In this document: positions 55,918 through 64,000 of the stretch, one piece after another
Position numbering within the stretch: the first letter of the stretch is position 1
How the letters are laid out: every line of letters starts with the position of its first letter
Source: Acarospora socialis
Taxonomy: Eukaryota > Ascomycota > Lecanoromycetes > Acarosporales > Acarosporaceae
Length of the DNA stretch: 64,000 bases
Direction of reading: 5' to 3'
NCBI GenBank assembly: GCA_025617375.2
Contig: JAMYGW020000009.1
Location: 1,550,001-1,614,000 of the forward strand
Position numbers and translations under genes: made by a program
The notes under the pieces: model-generated
Databases searched by the model: none
What the model saw: the letters and a program-made list of their open reading frames with translations, nothing else
Told to the model about the DNA's origin: nothing

Positions 55918-56745
55918 ATGCTCCTCATCGGCCTAACCGGCTCCATCGCAACCGGCAAATCGACCGTCTCCGCCCTCCTCTCCCAACCCCCATACCACCT
56001 CCCCATCATCGACGCCGACTTGCTCGCCCGCAAAGTCCTCGAGCCCGGCACGCCCGGCTACCGGCGCATCGTCGCGCACTTCGGCCCCACAACCCCGGAC
56101 CTGCTCGTGCTCGCCACCGGTGTCGGCGGAGGCGAGCACGGCCCCAATGGCCAAGGCCGCCCGCTCAACCGGCCCGCGCTCGGCCGGCGCGTCTTCGGCG
56201 ACGACCCCGCCACCAAGCGCGACCGCGCCGTCCTGAACGCCATTGTGCACCCCGCCGTGCGCTGGGAGATGTGCAAGGCCGTGCTGCGCTACTACGTGCG
56301 GGGCTGCTGGGCCGTGGTGCTGGATATCCCGCTGCTGTTCGAGTCCCGTCTCGATCGGTTCTGCGGCGTGGTCATGGTGGTTGCGGTGAGGGATCCGGGG
56401 ATTCAGATGGAGAGGTTGCGGGCTAGGGATCCGCATTTGTCGGAGGAGGATGCGAGGAATCGGGTGGGGAGTCAGGGCGATGTGAGGGAGAAGGCGAGGA
56501 GGGCGGAGATGAGGGGGGGCAAGGCGGGGGTGGTGGTTTGGAATGATGGGGGGAAGGAGGATTTGGAGAGGGAGGTGGGGAGGGTTATGAGAGAGGTGGA
56601 GCAGAGGCATCCGAGGTGGTGGGCTTGGCTGCTGTTGTTGGTGCCTCCGTTGGGTGGTCTGGTGGCGCTGAGGAGTCTTGTGAACTCCTGGCTGATGGCC
56701 AGACGGTGGGAGGCAATGAAGCTACAAGAGAAGGCGAAGCTGTAA
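55918..56745 (+). CDS. Dephospho-CoA kinase
   Basis: A single exon of 275 residues. The P-loop GLTGSIATGKSTV starts at residue 6, the substrate Asp motif is IIDADLLARKVLEPGTPGY, the lid-adjacent segment is LNAIVHPAVRWEM and the adenine-side motif is VVLDIPLLFES. It phosphorylates the 3'-hydroxyl of dephospho-CoA, the last step of CoA synthesis. A Gly-rich insertion (ATGVGGGEHGPNGQG) and a C-terminal hydrophobic helix (WWAWLLLLVPPLGGLVAL) are added to the bacterial CoaE core. The helix suggests tail-anchoring, as reported for yeast Cab5 on mitochondria or ER. Strong G/C bias at third positions; the sequence from 56400 to 56600 is purine-rich. Confidence 0.94.
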   Translation: MLLIGLTGSIATGKSTVSALLSQPPYHLPIIDADLLARKVLEPGTPGYRRIVAHFGPTTPDLLVLATGVGGGEHGPNGQGRPLNRPALGRRVFGDDPATKRDRAVLNAIVHPAVRWEMCKAVLRYYVRGCWAVVLDIPLLFESRLDRFCGVVMVVAVRDPGIQMERLRARDPHLSEEDARNRVGSQGDVREKARRAEMRGGKAGVVVWNDGGKEDLEREVGRVMREVEQRHPRWWAWLLLLVPPLGGLVALRSLVNSWLMARRWEAMKLQEKAKL

Positions 56746-57299
56746 AGTATACGTCGCAAATCGTTCCGAGAGAGCCCCTGTTCTTACCGCGAGGTGATCT
56801 ATACCTGCGTGCCTGGGTGGTTCTTGCTCCGCGGTCGTCTTTATAACCGCAAGAGAAAAGAGAAGGTCATCAGGATGCGAAAGCAGAACCGCCTGTACTC
56901 TCTGAACTATGGCCTGCGGAGAAATCCCGAGTCTAAGAGTACCTGGCTTGTTCAGGCTCGTTAGGCTCTCCTGTACACTAATACGGTCAACCTCCTCGTA
57001 CTGCCTCCCTGCCCTAGGGCTCAGAATCAAATGGGTGGGGTTCATGACCTGGGCCAACTTGAGCACCCAGAAGCGATTGGATAGTTCTAGTACAATAGAG
57101 ATATATCTCGAGCGGCCACTACCTTCATTGGATAGTCATCACATGATGGTGGACACTAAGGTAGTCCCAATGCAAGGGAAGGAAGCCGGACATAGCTTCC
57201 TTCGAGATAGAAGTAGCAACCCGGTTGTCGGATTGAATCGACTTCTACAGAGAAAGCCCGATGTGAACATTCATGTAGGAACCCCACATCTTCCTTACC
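56746..57299. other. Intergenic, no gene recognised
   Basis: May contain an upstream exon of the following disordered-protein gene; none could be fixed. Confidence 0.4.
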
Positions 57300-58775
57300 A
57301 TGCTCCGGGTTGGTGCTGGGAATTACCACAGCAAAGGGATTGATCCCTCGGCACCCATGTGTGTTATCACGCTTAGGGTCTTTGCCTCGAAACCAGGGAC
57401 ACCACATCACAACCATGTAACAGCCCCACAACCTGGCAATACTCCACTGATAGAGATCAATGTTCCTCAAGGCACAGAGAAAGTCGCCCTACCGGACCGA
57501 TATACTCGACAAGCACAGACTCTGGAAGACGTCCCTTCTGGGAGTACTCCCAAACAATGGAATCCTCCGCCTGCCATACCCGTTGTTGCAGCATCCGTAC
57601 CAGAGTCGATCCCAGCTGCACCTCCACTAGACCCTAAAGGAACCGAATCAACAAGTCGTCGCAGCTCAATTCGGAGAGCGGCTCAGCAACCAAGTTCGAA
57701 CGGCTCTCGTTCATCAAAGAAAGTGCACTTTTCTATCTCCAACTCCGAAGATTCACTCGATTTGCCGGATTCAGAATTCTCGCTTCCCAATCCACCTCCG
57801 CCCGCTGCGCTCCCGTCAGATTCAAATGCAATGGCGATAGGAGAGAAGCCTCCAGCGTATGCTCCACCTTCTGGAGAGCATGATGAAGAGGAGACAGAGA
57901 GTGACTTTTCAAGCGACATTGATGATGGAGAGATGGTCCAACAAGCTTTCATGAGAGAGCCTCAAGGAGATAACGACCACCTGTACCGGATGGATTGGGG
58001 CGATCTTGATAGCGATTCGGGAAGCGCAGTGGACGGATCCGAGCCTGCCCTCTCAGTTCCCTTCAAACACGCCGTTACTTCCAGACCTTCTTTCGCGCAG
58101 CCTCTCGTGAGTAACGATGATGTTAAGAGCTCCACGCCATCCGGTCACTCTACGCATCCGAAGGCTGGCGAACAACCAAAAAATGTAACCAGCCACCCGG
58201 GGACCATCTCTGTTCCAGCTGAACAACAGCCAGCATCATCAATTCAACAGCCAATGCACCCTGGCGACTGGGAGAACGACAGCGTGGTAGGGAGCACAAT
58301 CGACGACAGCGTACCTGCGATCCGCGCTCCACTCAGATCTTACATAGCGGGTAACAAAAGACCTATCAGCTTGCACTCAGCGAAATTTCCAATTACCACT
58401 GATGGCGCATCAGACAACGCTCCGCAGGGTGTCAAAAAACAGGACAGGGTGTCCATTATTGGTCACGCAACTGTCAATGCGCCATCCAAATCGCCTACTC
58501 ACGCTGCAGTGGGCTCACCTCAGACTCAACCCAGTCCGATCGCTGTTCACCGAAGGAGAATGCGCCAAACACATGACGTTGGATTAGACGGGATCATTGA
58601 AGACAATGGTGATGGCAACGCCAAGGGACAGTTCCATCGTGATGCACAAGAGCTTTCCCCGCGTTCGTCGCAACAAATCACCCGTGAGGTGCACTATGAC
58701 CGTCGAACCGGGACCATCTCTTATGAAGGGTGGCGGGATGGTTATGCGTACGTCACTAGAGTCAGAGGATCTTGA
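57300..58775 (+). CDS. Large disordered hypothetical protein
   Basis: An open frame of 491 codons from ATG 57300 (57357 is an alternative start). The sequence is Ser/Pro/Asp-rich and probably disordered throughout. Notable parts are a basic patch (STSRRSSIRRAAQQ) before SSKKVHFSISNSEDSLDLPD, an acidic segment (HDEEETESDFSSDIDDGE) and a better ordered C-terminus (REVHYDRRTGTISYEGWRDG). KKVHF resembles a PP1-docking RVxF-type motif, but this is only a short match. No domain recognised and no function assigned. The first residues do not look like a natural protein start, so an earlier exon may be missing. Confidence 0.6.
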   Translation: MLRVGAGNYHSKGIDPSAPMCVITLRVFASKPGTPHHNHVTAPQPGNTPLIEINVPQGTEKVALPDRYTRQAQTLEDVPSGSTPKQWNPPPAIPVVAASVPESIPAAPPLDPKGTESTSRRSSIRRAAQQPSSNGSRSSKKVHFSISNSEDSLDLPDSEFSLPNPPPPAALPSDSNAMAIGEKPPAYAPPSGEHDEEETESDFSSDIDDGEMVQQAFMREPQGDNDHLYRMDWGDLDSDSGSAVDGSEPALSVPFKHAVTSRPSFAQPLVSNDDVKSSTPSGHSTHPKAGEQPKNVTSHPGTISVPAEQQPASSIQQPMHPGDWENDSVVGSTIDDSVPAIRAPLRSYIAGNKRPISLHSAKFPITTDGASDNAPQGVKKQDRVSIIGHATVNAPSKSPTHAAVGSPQTQPSPIAVHRRRMRQTHDVGLDGIIEDNGDGNAKGQFHRDAQELSPRSSQQITREVHYDRRTGTISYEGWRDGYAYVTRVRGS

Positions 58776-59105
58776 GTCGTTTCTAAGACGCCATGGACCA
58801 TTCAAAATAGCCCACTGCGGAAGAGGATGCACGAGGTTTCTTGTTTCGGCAGGAACAGAGGAACTGCATAATAAATGCCCGCCTAATGTATCCAGAGCAT
58901 GCTTCATGACTTGCATTCTCAAAGGTCTGGAGGAGGTTTGACCGCCGCTAGAAGCAATATCATCTACCCCGATAGGCGCCACATCACAGTTGAGCCAGGA
59001 CAAGAGAAACAGTCACGGTGAATGGACAGGGAAGTCACAGTCAGAAAGTGAAAAACACTTATCGTTGCCATTGCTATGGTTATTTGCGCGAACCTGCATC
59101 GATTA
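58776..59105. other. Convergent intergenic spacer
   Basis: 3' ends of the disordered-protein and zinc-knuckle genes. Nothing coding recognised. Confidence 0.45.
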
Positions 59106-60189
59106 TCACAAAGCTCTCGACTTCTTCGGCTGATCACCTCCACTGAAACCGTCCTTCTTTCTCTTCTCCTTCCGCTTGGGTTGCGGACACTCGTTCTTCC
59201 TATGGCCTTTACCGCCGCAATTGAAACACTCAACGTTCTGATTCATCGCATTGCCACCGTTTGAGATAGAACCGAGCTTGTTGAGCTTCACCTCTTTGCT
59301 CTTCCGCTTCTCGGCCAGTCGCGCCGCTTCGGCTTTGGCGGCCCTCCTTTGCGCCTTGCGCTCAGCTTTTGCGCGCTGAGTAGCTTCCTCTCTGGATGCT
59401 CGGATTAGTTCGTTTGTCTCTGTGGGATCATCTTCGTCGCCGTCTGCATTATTAGCGCTTCCGGAGTCGTCATCTTCAGATGAAGAGGAGGCTTCGTCGT
59501 TTCCGTTCAGTCGCTTCTAGAGCAGGATAGACATCAGCACAAAAACATAGAACCATATAATATAAGGAAACACGCTTTATTCAACAACCCGGAATTTCAC
59601 TGACCTCCAAAGCCCGATTGAACCTCCCAAAACTCCTCCGACCCACCACAGCAGCAGGCCTAAAACTGCCCTCGTCTTGATCCGCAGACACAGACTCATG
59701 ATCCAACCCCGAGTAACTAGCACTCATGACCCGTAAAGCCGCACCCCCGTTTCCCAGTCCATTCCCCAAAGCCCCATCCACCCCGTCCCTCTCCTCCGGC
59801 CGAAAGCTCAGAAACCACTTCGTCTCCCCCGCCTCCGCCGCCTGGCGCTCCAGCGCCTCCTCACGCTTCGCCTCTTCAGCCGCGACAGCGGCCTGGACGG
59901 CGCGCAGGTCTGCGCTTGCCGGTTCAGCTCTAGAAGGGGAAGCATCGGCGTCGAGCTTCTGACGTTTCGGTGAGGGTTCGTCAGGAGTTGTGGGTGTGGG
60001 CGAGGACGCGGAGGCGGAGGCTGCAGCTCGTTGCATGAACTGCGTGGTGTGGAGGGTTGGGTTAGTGAGTTGAGGCGGGCAGTCTGGGGGGACAATGGGG
60101 GGTTGGGAGACGCAACGCACCTTCATGGTTAAGAGACGAGAGGACATGGATTTGGGCGGTCTCGTGGTTGGGGGTGTTGTGGTGGCCAT
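59106..60189 (-). CDS. Mpp6-like exosome cofactor with C-terminal CCHC zinc knuckle
   Basis: Exons 60189-60121, 60039-59605 and 59516-59106 give 304 residues in phase. The N-terminus spliced across intron 1 reads SSRLLTMK/FMQRAAA, matching the invariant LLxMKFMQR of M-phase phosphoprotein 6. ETKWFLSF and VVGRRSFGRFNRALE match the two later MPP6 blocks (WxL and GRxSFxxFNxE). Mpp6 binds the nuclear RNA exosome and Mtr4/Rrp6. After an acidic run and a coiled, Ala/Arg/Lys-rich helix (AKAERKAQRRAAKAEAARLA), a zinc knuckle CFNCGGKGHRKNECP (CX2CX4HX4C) precedes a very basic tail. The knuckle is absent from yeast and human Mpp6 as I know them and could add RNA binding. Nuclear location is expected from the basic clusters. 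Confidence 0.82.
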
Positions 60190-60453
60190 CTTGGATAGTA
60201 GGGCGGACGTCGTGTTCTTTCTAGGTCGGAGTTCACCATGCGTAGTGGACGGGCAGTTACTGTCCAGTGATGAAGATTTGCGGGTTTAGGTTGAGGGTTG
60301 AAGAGTGTGGTGTTTATGCCCTCTACGGAGCGAAGAAGCAAGGATCGGAGTTTACCGAGCGCCGCCGACCGAGCTGTGTCCTTGCCTATCAACTTCACCT
60401 CACCTCCCACGCCCACCGCAGCCCAATCCGCAACCCGCAACCCATAACCCACA
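60190..60453. promoter_or_regulatory. Compact divergent promoter
   Basis: 264 bp shared by the Mpp6-like gene and the complex I subunit gene; no motif assigned. Confidence 0.5.
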
Positions 60454-61327
60454 ATGCTCTCCACCACCCGCACCCTCCTTCCCGCCCTCTCCCGCTCCAC
60501 CACCATCCCCCTCCTCCGGGGCCTCCGTCTCTACTCGACCGCGAACCGCACCTCCGACCGCATCCCAACCAACGACCCCAACCCACCACCGCCCGCCCAA
60601 AACGTCTCCGAATCCAACGCCATCCCCACCACCGCGGCTGGCAACTTCGATGCCCCGCTTCAGGAATACCCCGAGGACGCGGAGCGCCAGCGGCGGATGC
60701 AGGCGCCGAATCGCGCGCGGCCGTGGTCGCGAAGTCAGGCGGAGCGGGCGCAGGCGATGAGTGGGCCGAGGTTCGAGCAGACGATTATGGAGTTGCAGGT
60801 ACGCTTCTCCGCCACTGCATTGGGGAGGTTTCTCGGTGGGATGGGCGAGGGGCCAAGATGGGTGGAGTAGGGGAGGGCTTGTGGAGGGGACTGTCGGTGC
60901 TAACTTAGGCGGTGGATTCTAGCCACAACCGTGGGCGGCGATCGAATTGATCCATAAACAACCCGTGCGGTGGATGAAAGAGGCCAAGGCTTCGTGCGAT
61001 GGCGGGGGCGGGGCGTTGGGCCATCCGAAGATCTTCATCAATCTCGATAAGCCGCAGATCTGTTGGTGCACGTATTGTGGACTTCCCTTTGTAGGTCTCC
61101 CCTTTGTCGTTTGAACCATGGATCGGATGCCTTGTTGCGGGGTTGGGAAGCGTTGTGGAGGTTGTGAATATGCAGAGCTGACGGACTTTCCGTGGCAGGC
61201 GCACGAACATCATAGGAAGTTACTGGAATCTCAGCCGTCCACTTCCTTCCCACTCGACCCCGTCGGCGATGCGGCGGAGGTCAACGAGTCACAACGCGTG
61301 TCGGATGAGGCGTTTGGTCATCGTTGA
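60454..61327 (+). CDS. NADH:ubiquinone oxidoreductase subunit NDUFS6-like (zf-CHCC)
   Basis: Exons 60454-60798, 60923-61090 and 61199-61327 give 213 residues in phase. The N-terminus is a mitochondrial presequence (Arg/Ser/Leu-rich with no acids for about 30 residues). The conserved C-terminal domain binds zinc: CDGGGGALGHPKIFINLDKP, then CWCTYCGLPF and AHEHHRKLL. It supplies Cys and His ligands as in mammalian NDUFS6 and fungal complex I zinc subunits. Role: assembly and stability of the N-module/Q-module junction of complex I in the mitochondrial matrix arm. The middle section PRFEQTIMELQPQPWAAIEL is typical of fungal orthologues. A housekeeping gene, supporting core-chromosome identity of the right flank. 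Confidence 0.94.
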
Positions 61328-61646
61328 CCTTGGCTTGGTTGAGTATTCAAAGGATTTGAGATGTCGTTTTACCTCTTGGCAGGTGGCAGCGCATGTAAAT
61401 AGCACTTGATTCAAGAGAGGATTTGTGCCCCTATCGCAGAATTATAGAACCGACATGATATCTAGCAAAAACGTATCGACAGTATTTGGGCGGTTTTGTC
61501 TTGTATTCGTGCTGAGCACACCCCTCTTCTCAACTCATCTCAGTGCCCTCATGTAGTATGGCCAACATACCACCACCTGAACCAAAAACATAGCCGGCCC
61601 CCATCCGCCCTAATCCGCATCCTTTCTCCCTCTCGCATATTGTCCT
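61328..61646. other. Convergent intergenic spacer
   Basis: 3' regions; nothing recognised. Confidence 0.45.
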
Positions 61647-62273
61647 TCACATCTTCTCCCCCTGAATCGTAGCCACAACCTTCCGCTCATGCCTCGCGGC
61701 CCTAAACTCCAAATACCATATCCCCTGCCACGTGCCCGTCGCCAACTTCCCATCCTTGATCGGAACCGACACGCTCGCCCCGATAAGCGCCGCCTTGATA
61801 TGTGCCTGGTCCCCACTTTCATCAGCAAAACACCCTCCTCCACCACCGCAAAAATCCCTCTCCACTCCTCGCTCCCCAACATCCGGACAAGACCAGCGCA
61901 CTCAACCCCCCGTCCAACACGGCGCAAAGCCACAAAAAACAGAGTGTGACCAAGCAGAGTCGAGAAAAAGTAGGAGATGACGAACCGGCATATCGTCCCT
62001 CCCCTCCGCCGCATGCCGATACAACCCCTTCCCCATCCCCTTCCTCCCCTCATCCTCCGGCACGATCCGATCCAACGCATCGCTCATATCGGCCCGCACA
62101 TCCTCGTCCCAATTCTCATTCAGGCTCAGCGCGCAACTCGTATGCTGCACGAACAGATGCAGCAACCCCACTTTCACCGTCTTCAGTTCCGGAAGGCCGG
62201 ACTCGATGTGTGACGTTACGAGGTAGGAGCCTCGCGACGAGGGTGGGAGGAGGAGGGTGCGTTGGAGCCACAT
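61647..62273 (-). CDS. YjbQ/UPF0047 family protein
   Basis: Exons 62273-61986 and 61805-61647 give 148 residues, the normal family length. Signatures are GLLHLFVQHTSCALSLNENW (conserved HTS with Asn/Glu), DVRADMSDALDRIVPED, YRHAAEGRDDMP joined to AHIKAALIGASVSVPI, and GTWQGIWYLEFRA (conserved GTWQG). Bacterial YjbQ has weak thiamine-phosphate synthase activity; the eukaryotic role is not established. The frame stays open upstream to 62657 and would add 128 residues including a hydrophobic stretch (TTLLFLAIFIPAFYPALFIS). I chose 62273 because the family domain begins there, but an N-terminally anchored form cannot be excluded. Confidence 0.88.
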
Positions 62274-63035
62274 TGTTGGAGTCGTACTTGGAGGTTGTGC
62301 GGGGGGTGGGGGACAGTGGTTTTGGTGGAGGGGTGAGGGTGTGGATGTGGGGGTGAGGAATGGACGGAAGGGCAGTTTGAGCAGGGAGATGAAGAGGGCC
62401 GGGTAGAAGGCTGGGATGAAGATTGCGAGGAAGAGGAGGGTTGTCGTTGTGGAGATGGTGGTTGTGTGTGTGGTGGGCATTAATGTTAAGTTGGGTGTGG
62501 GTTGCGGCGAGGGCAGGGAGAGGTGGGGCGACGTCATTGTTAGCCGGGTGCTGGTTGTGGGTTTCTTATCTGGTGCGTTTATTTTGCCTCGTCGCTGTGA
62601 ATTAGAGAGGGTTCCTAGAGAAGGCCTTATCGTTGCAGGTATCACTTCTGTTATCATTGTCTGGTACAGTTGACACAGTCAGTTGTTTTGGGGTGAGGTT
62701 GTGTTGCAAATGGAGGACATTAGGTTGATGCCGCAAACTCGATTGCTGAAGCTAGCTATTGCTCTACGAGGCAACAGGATGACAGCTATGTGCAGTAATA
62801 ACTGTAGAGCAGAGTAAGGGCAAGAGCAAGAGCAAGTTCCACCTCCTCGTCCGAACACGTTTCAGCTCCAGGGAAGCAGAAGTCCACGCAGTACGAGAAG
62901 CTCATCGAAAGCTATCCTGTCCCACCTTCAGATGATAGCACAAGATGTAAGCCCGAGTCGTCAGGATAGCTAGAAACATCAGCAAAAGCATGTAATCGCC
63001 GTCGCGCTGTGACTTACTCTCCGTCTAACCTCATC
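62274..63035. other. Intergenic or upstream extension of the YjbQ frame
   Basis: 62274-62657 is open in the YjbQ frame, with Thr/Pro-rich residues around one hydrophobic segment; it may be coding or 5' untranslated. The rest to 63035 shows no gene. Confidence 0.4.
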
Positions 63036-63593
63036 TTACTGCTTCTCCTGACGGATAAAGTAAGGATACCCTCCCGGCTGCGCGTACTGCCAGAACCCAG
63101 GCTGAAGATTCTCCATGATATCGTTCGTGTTCCGCAGCGTGTAGCTGCCGTCCAGCTCGCGACACCACCACTGCTGCGACGCGCTCGGCTTGTACGGGAC
63201 CAGCGGAACGGGCTTGGTAACGCCAGTCTTCTGCGCGATGGCGATGTTCTCGGCGTCGACTTGAGCTTTGCTCGCGCCGTGCCAGTGGTGGTGAGTGTAG
63301 TGCTCGGTGGCGACAGGGGCTGGAGCTTGAACCGCGGCGGCTTGCGGAGGGTGGTAGGTCAGTTGAGGTTGTTGGACGTACTGAGCCTGGTGAGGTTTGT
63401 TAGCAAGTTTGGTTTTGAAAAATTTGCTGGTGAGATGGAAGCAGACATGGTGGTAGTGAGGTGCGGCAGTGCTGTCGTTGCGATGATAGCGCTGCGTTGA
63501 AGGGACATAGGTGTAGATGTGTGGCTTCTGCGGAGCAGGGCTGGGCTGAGGAGCAACAGCAGCTTGCGGTGGCACGTAGGTGTAGATGTTCAT
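63036..63593 (-). CDS. Small fungal hypothetical protein, Tyr/Pro/Gln-rich
   Basis: Exons 63593-63447 and 63386-63036 give 165 residues. The 60-nt intron (63446-63387) is in frame and stop-free but has a canonical branch point (TTGCTAACAA) and CACCAG acceptor, so it is probably removed. The N-terminus carries two IYTYVP words. The middle is Gln/Pro/Ala-rich, and the C-terminus looks folded (SQQWWCRELDGSYTLRNTND, PGFWQYAQPGGYPYF). WWCRELDGSY resembles the type of short Trp-rich module seen in other fungal proteins of unknown function. No signal peptide. I assign no role. Confidence 0.72.
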   Translation of the reverse strand: MNIYTYVPPQAAVAPQPSPAPQKPHIYTYVPSTQRYHRNDSTAAPHYHHVCFHLTSKFFKTKLANKPHQAQYVQQPQLTYHPPQAAAVQAPAPVATEHYTHHHWHGASKAQVDAENIAIAQKTGVTKPVPLVPYKPSASQQWWCRELDGSYTLRNTNDIMENLQPGFWQYAQPGGYPYFIRQEKQ

Positions 63594-64000
63594 GATGACT
63601 TAAGGATTGGGTAGGATGATGAGGAGTTGTTGTGCAATCTCAGGTTGGGATGATTAGATTCGAAATCAGTTGTGGTCAAGTGATGATGTGAGGCTCGTTC
63701 GTGACGAAAAAAGTTGTTGACGAGGAGAAGAGAACTCTTCATACGGAGGGATGAAAACAGTATACAACATGCATGTGACTCACAGGATAAAACGCAGCCC
63801 CCTCAGGTACAAGGACCCACTCAGTCTTTTCGTCCTCCTTTTTCTCTTCCTTTCTCTTTTCTTTCGGAGGATCCTCTAGCCAGACATCTGCAAAGGGCCA
63901 GCAACCACAGCACATCTTGTCTGTAGTGGAAGGGATATGAATTGTTGAATTGGCAAATTGGTGTTCGATGCAAAGAGCAGATCTGGAAAGAGCACCCTAG
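63594..64000. other. Right-edge interval
   Basis: Promoter of the minus-strand hypothetical gene plus unassigned sequence to the window end; no gene recognised. Confidence 0.4.

Noticed and set aside
55933-56610. Minus-strand His/Pro-rich frame of 225 codons
   Set aside because: Antisense of the dephospho-CoA kinase, whose motifs are unmistakable.

Overview
The window reads as nuclear DNA of a filamentous ascomycete (Pezizomycotina). Genes carry many short GT-AG introns of about 50-100 nt with CTAAC-like branch points. The protein families are typical of moulds: a non-reducing polyketide synthase, Zn2Cys6 and Myb-type regulators, a patatin-NB-ARC-TPR receptor and PTS1-tagged peroxisomal enzymes. 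Genus cannot be fixed by eye. All exon borders below were inferred from splice consensus and frame continuity; there is no transcript evidence.

Left third (1-20.7 kb): a secondary-metabolite gene cluster. It holds the C-terminal half of a non-reducing PKS (PT-ACP-C-methyltransferase-esterase, running off the left edge), a metallo-beta-lactamase-fold hydrolase, a DMATS-type aromatic prenyltransferase, an SDR, a Myb-type DNA-binding protein, a secreted GMC oxidoreductase, a P450 and an O-methyltransferase. The logic fits a C-methylated, prenylated, O-methylated and oxidised aromatic polyketide. Eight tandem copies of a decamer (consensus GTTACTCAGG) lie between the divergent hydrolase and prenyltransferase genes. 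Its core, TACTC(A/G)GG, recurs between the divergent P450 and O-methyltransferase genes and upstream of the SDR, with a variant upstream of the GMC gene, so a shared operator is proposed. A 165-bp TA-flanked MITE sits upstream of the SDR.

Middle (20.7-36 kb): accessory, partly decayed DNA. It contains a secreted HExxH metallopeptidase with a splice-phase mismatch, two hypothetical genes, a tandem 134/136-bp duplication, a broken CmcJ/AsaB-like oxygenase gene, an apparently intact 978-aa patatin-NB-ARC-TPR (NLR-like) gene and a broken MFS drug-transporter gene.

36-49 kb: a small membrane-associated protein, then a probable catabolic cluster for organic-acid or acyl-CoA beta-oxidation. It has a Zn2Cys6 regulator, an enoyl-CoA hydratase/isomerase, a malonyl-CoA-synthetase-like acyl-CoA ligase ending in AKL, an ACS-family anion transporter and an acyl-CoA oxidase ending in SKL. 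The regulator and the oxidase each carry one in-frame stop in an otherwise intact reading frame.

Right third (49-64 kb): mostly conserved housekeeping genes. These are an insulin-degrading-enzyme-like M16 protease, the CFIm25 (NUDT21-like) polyadenylation factor, an F-box-like protein, dephospho-CoA kinase, a disordered protein, an Mpp6-like exosome cofactor carrying a CCHC zinc knuckle, the complex I NDUFS6 subunit, a YjbQ/UPF0047 protein and a small hypothetical. The contrast with the middle region suggests that an accessory island borders core chromosome near 49 kb. No rRNA, tRNA, CRISPR or retroelement was recognised.
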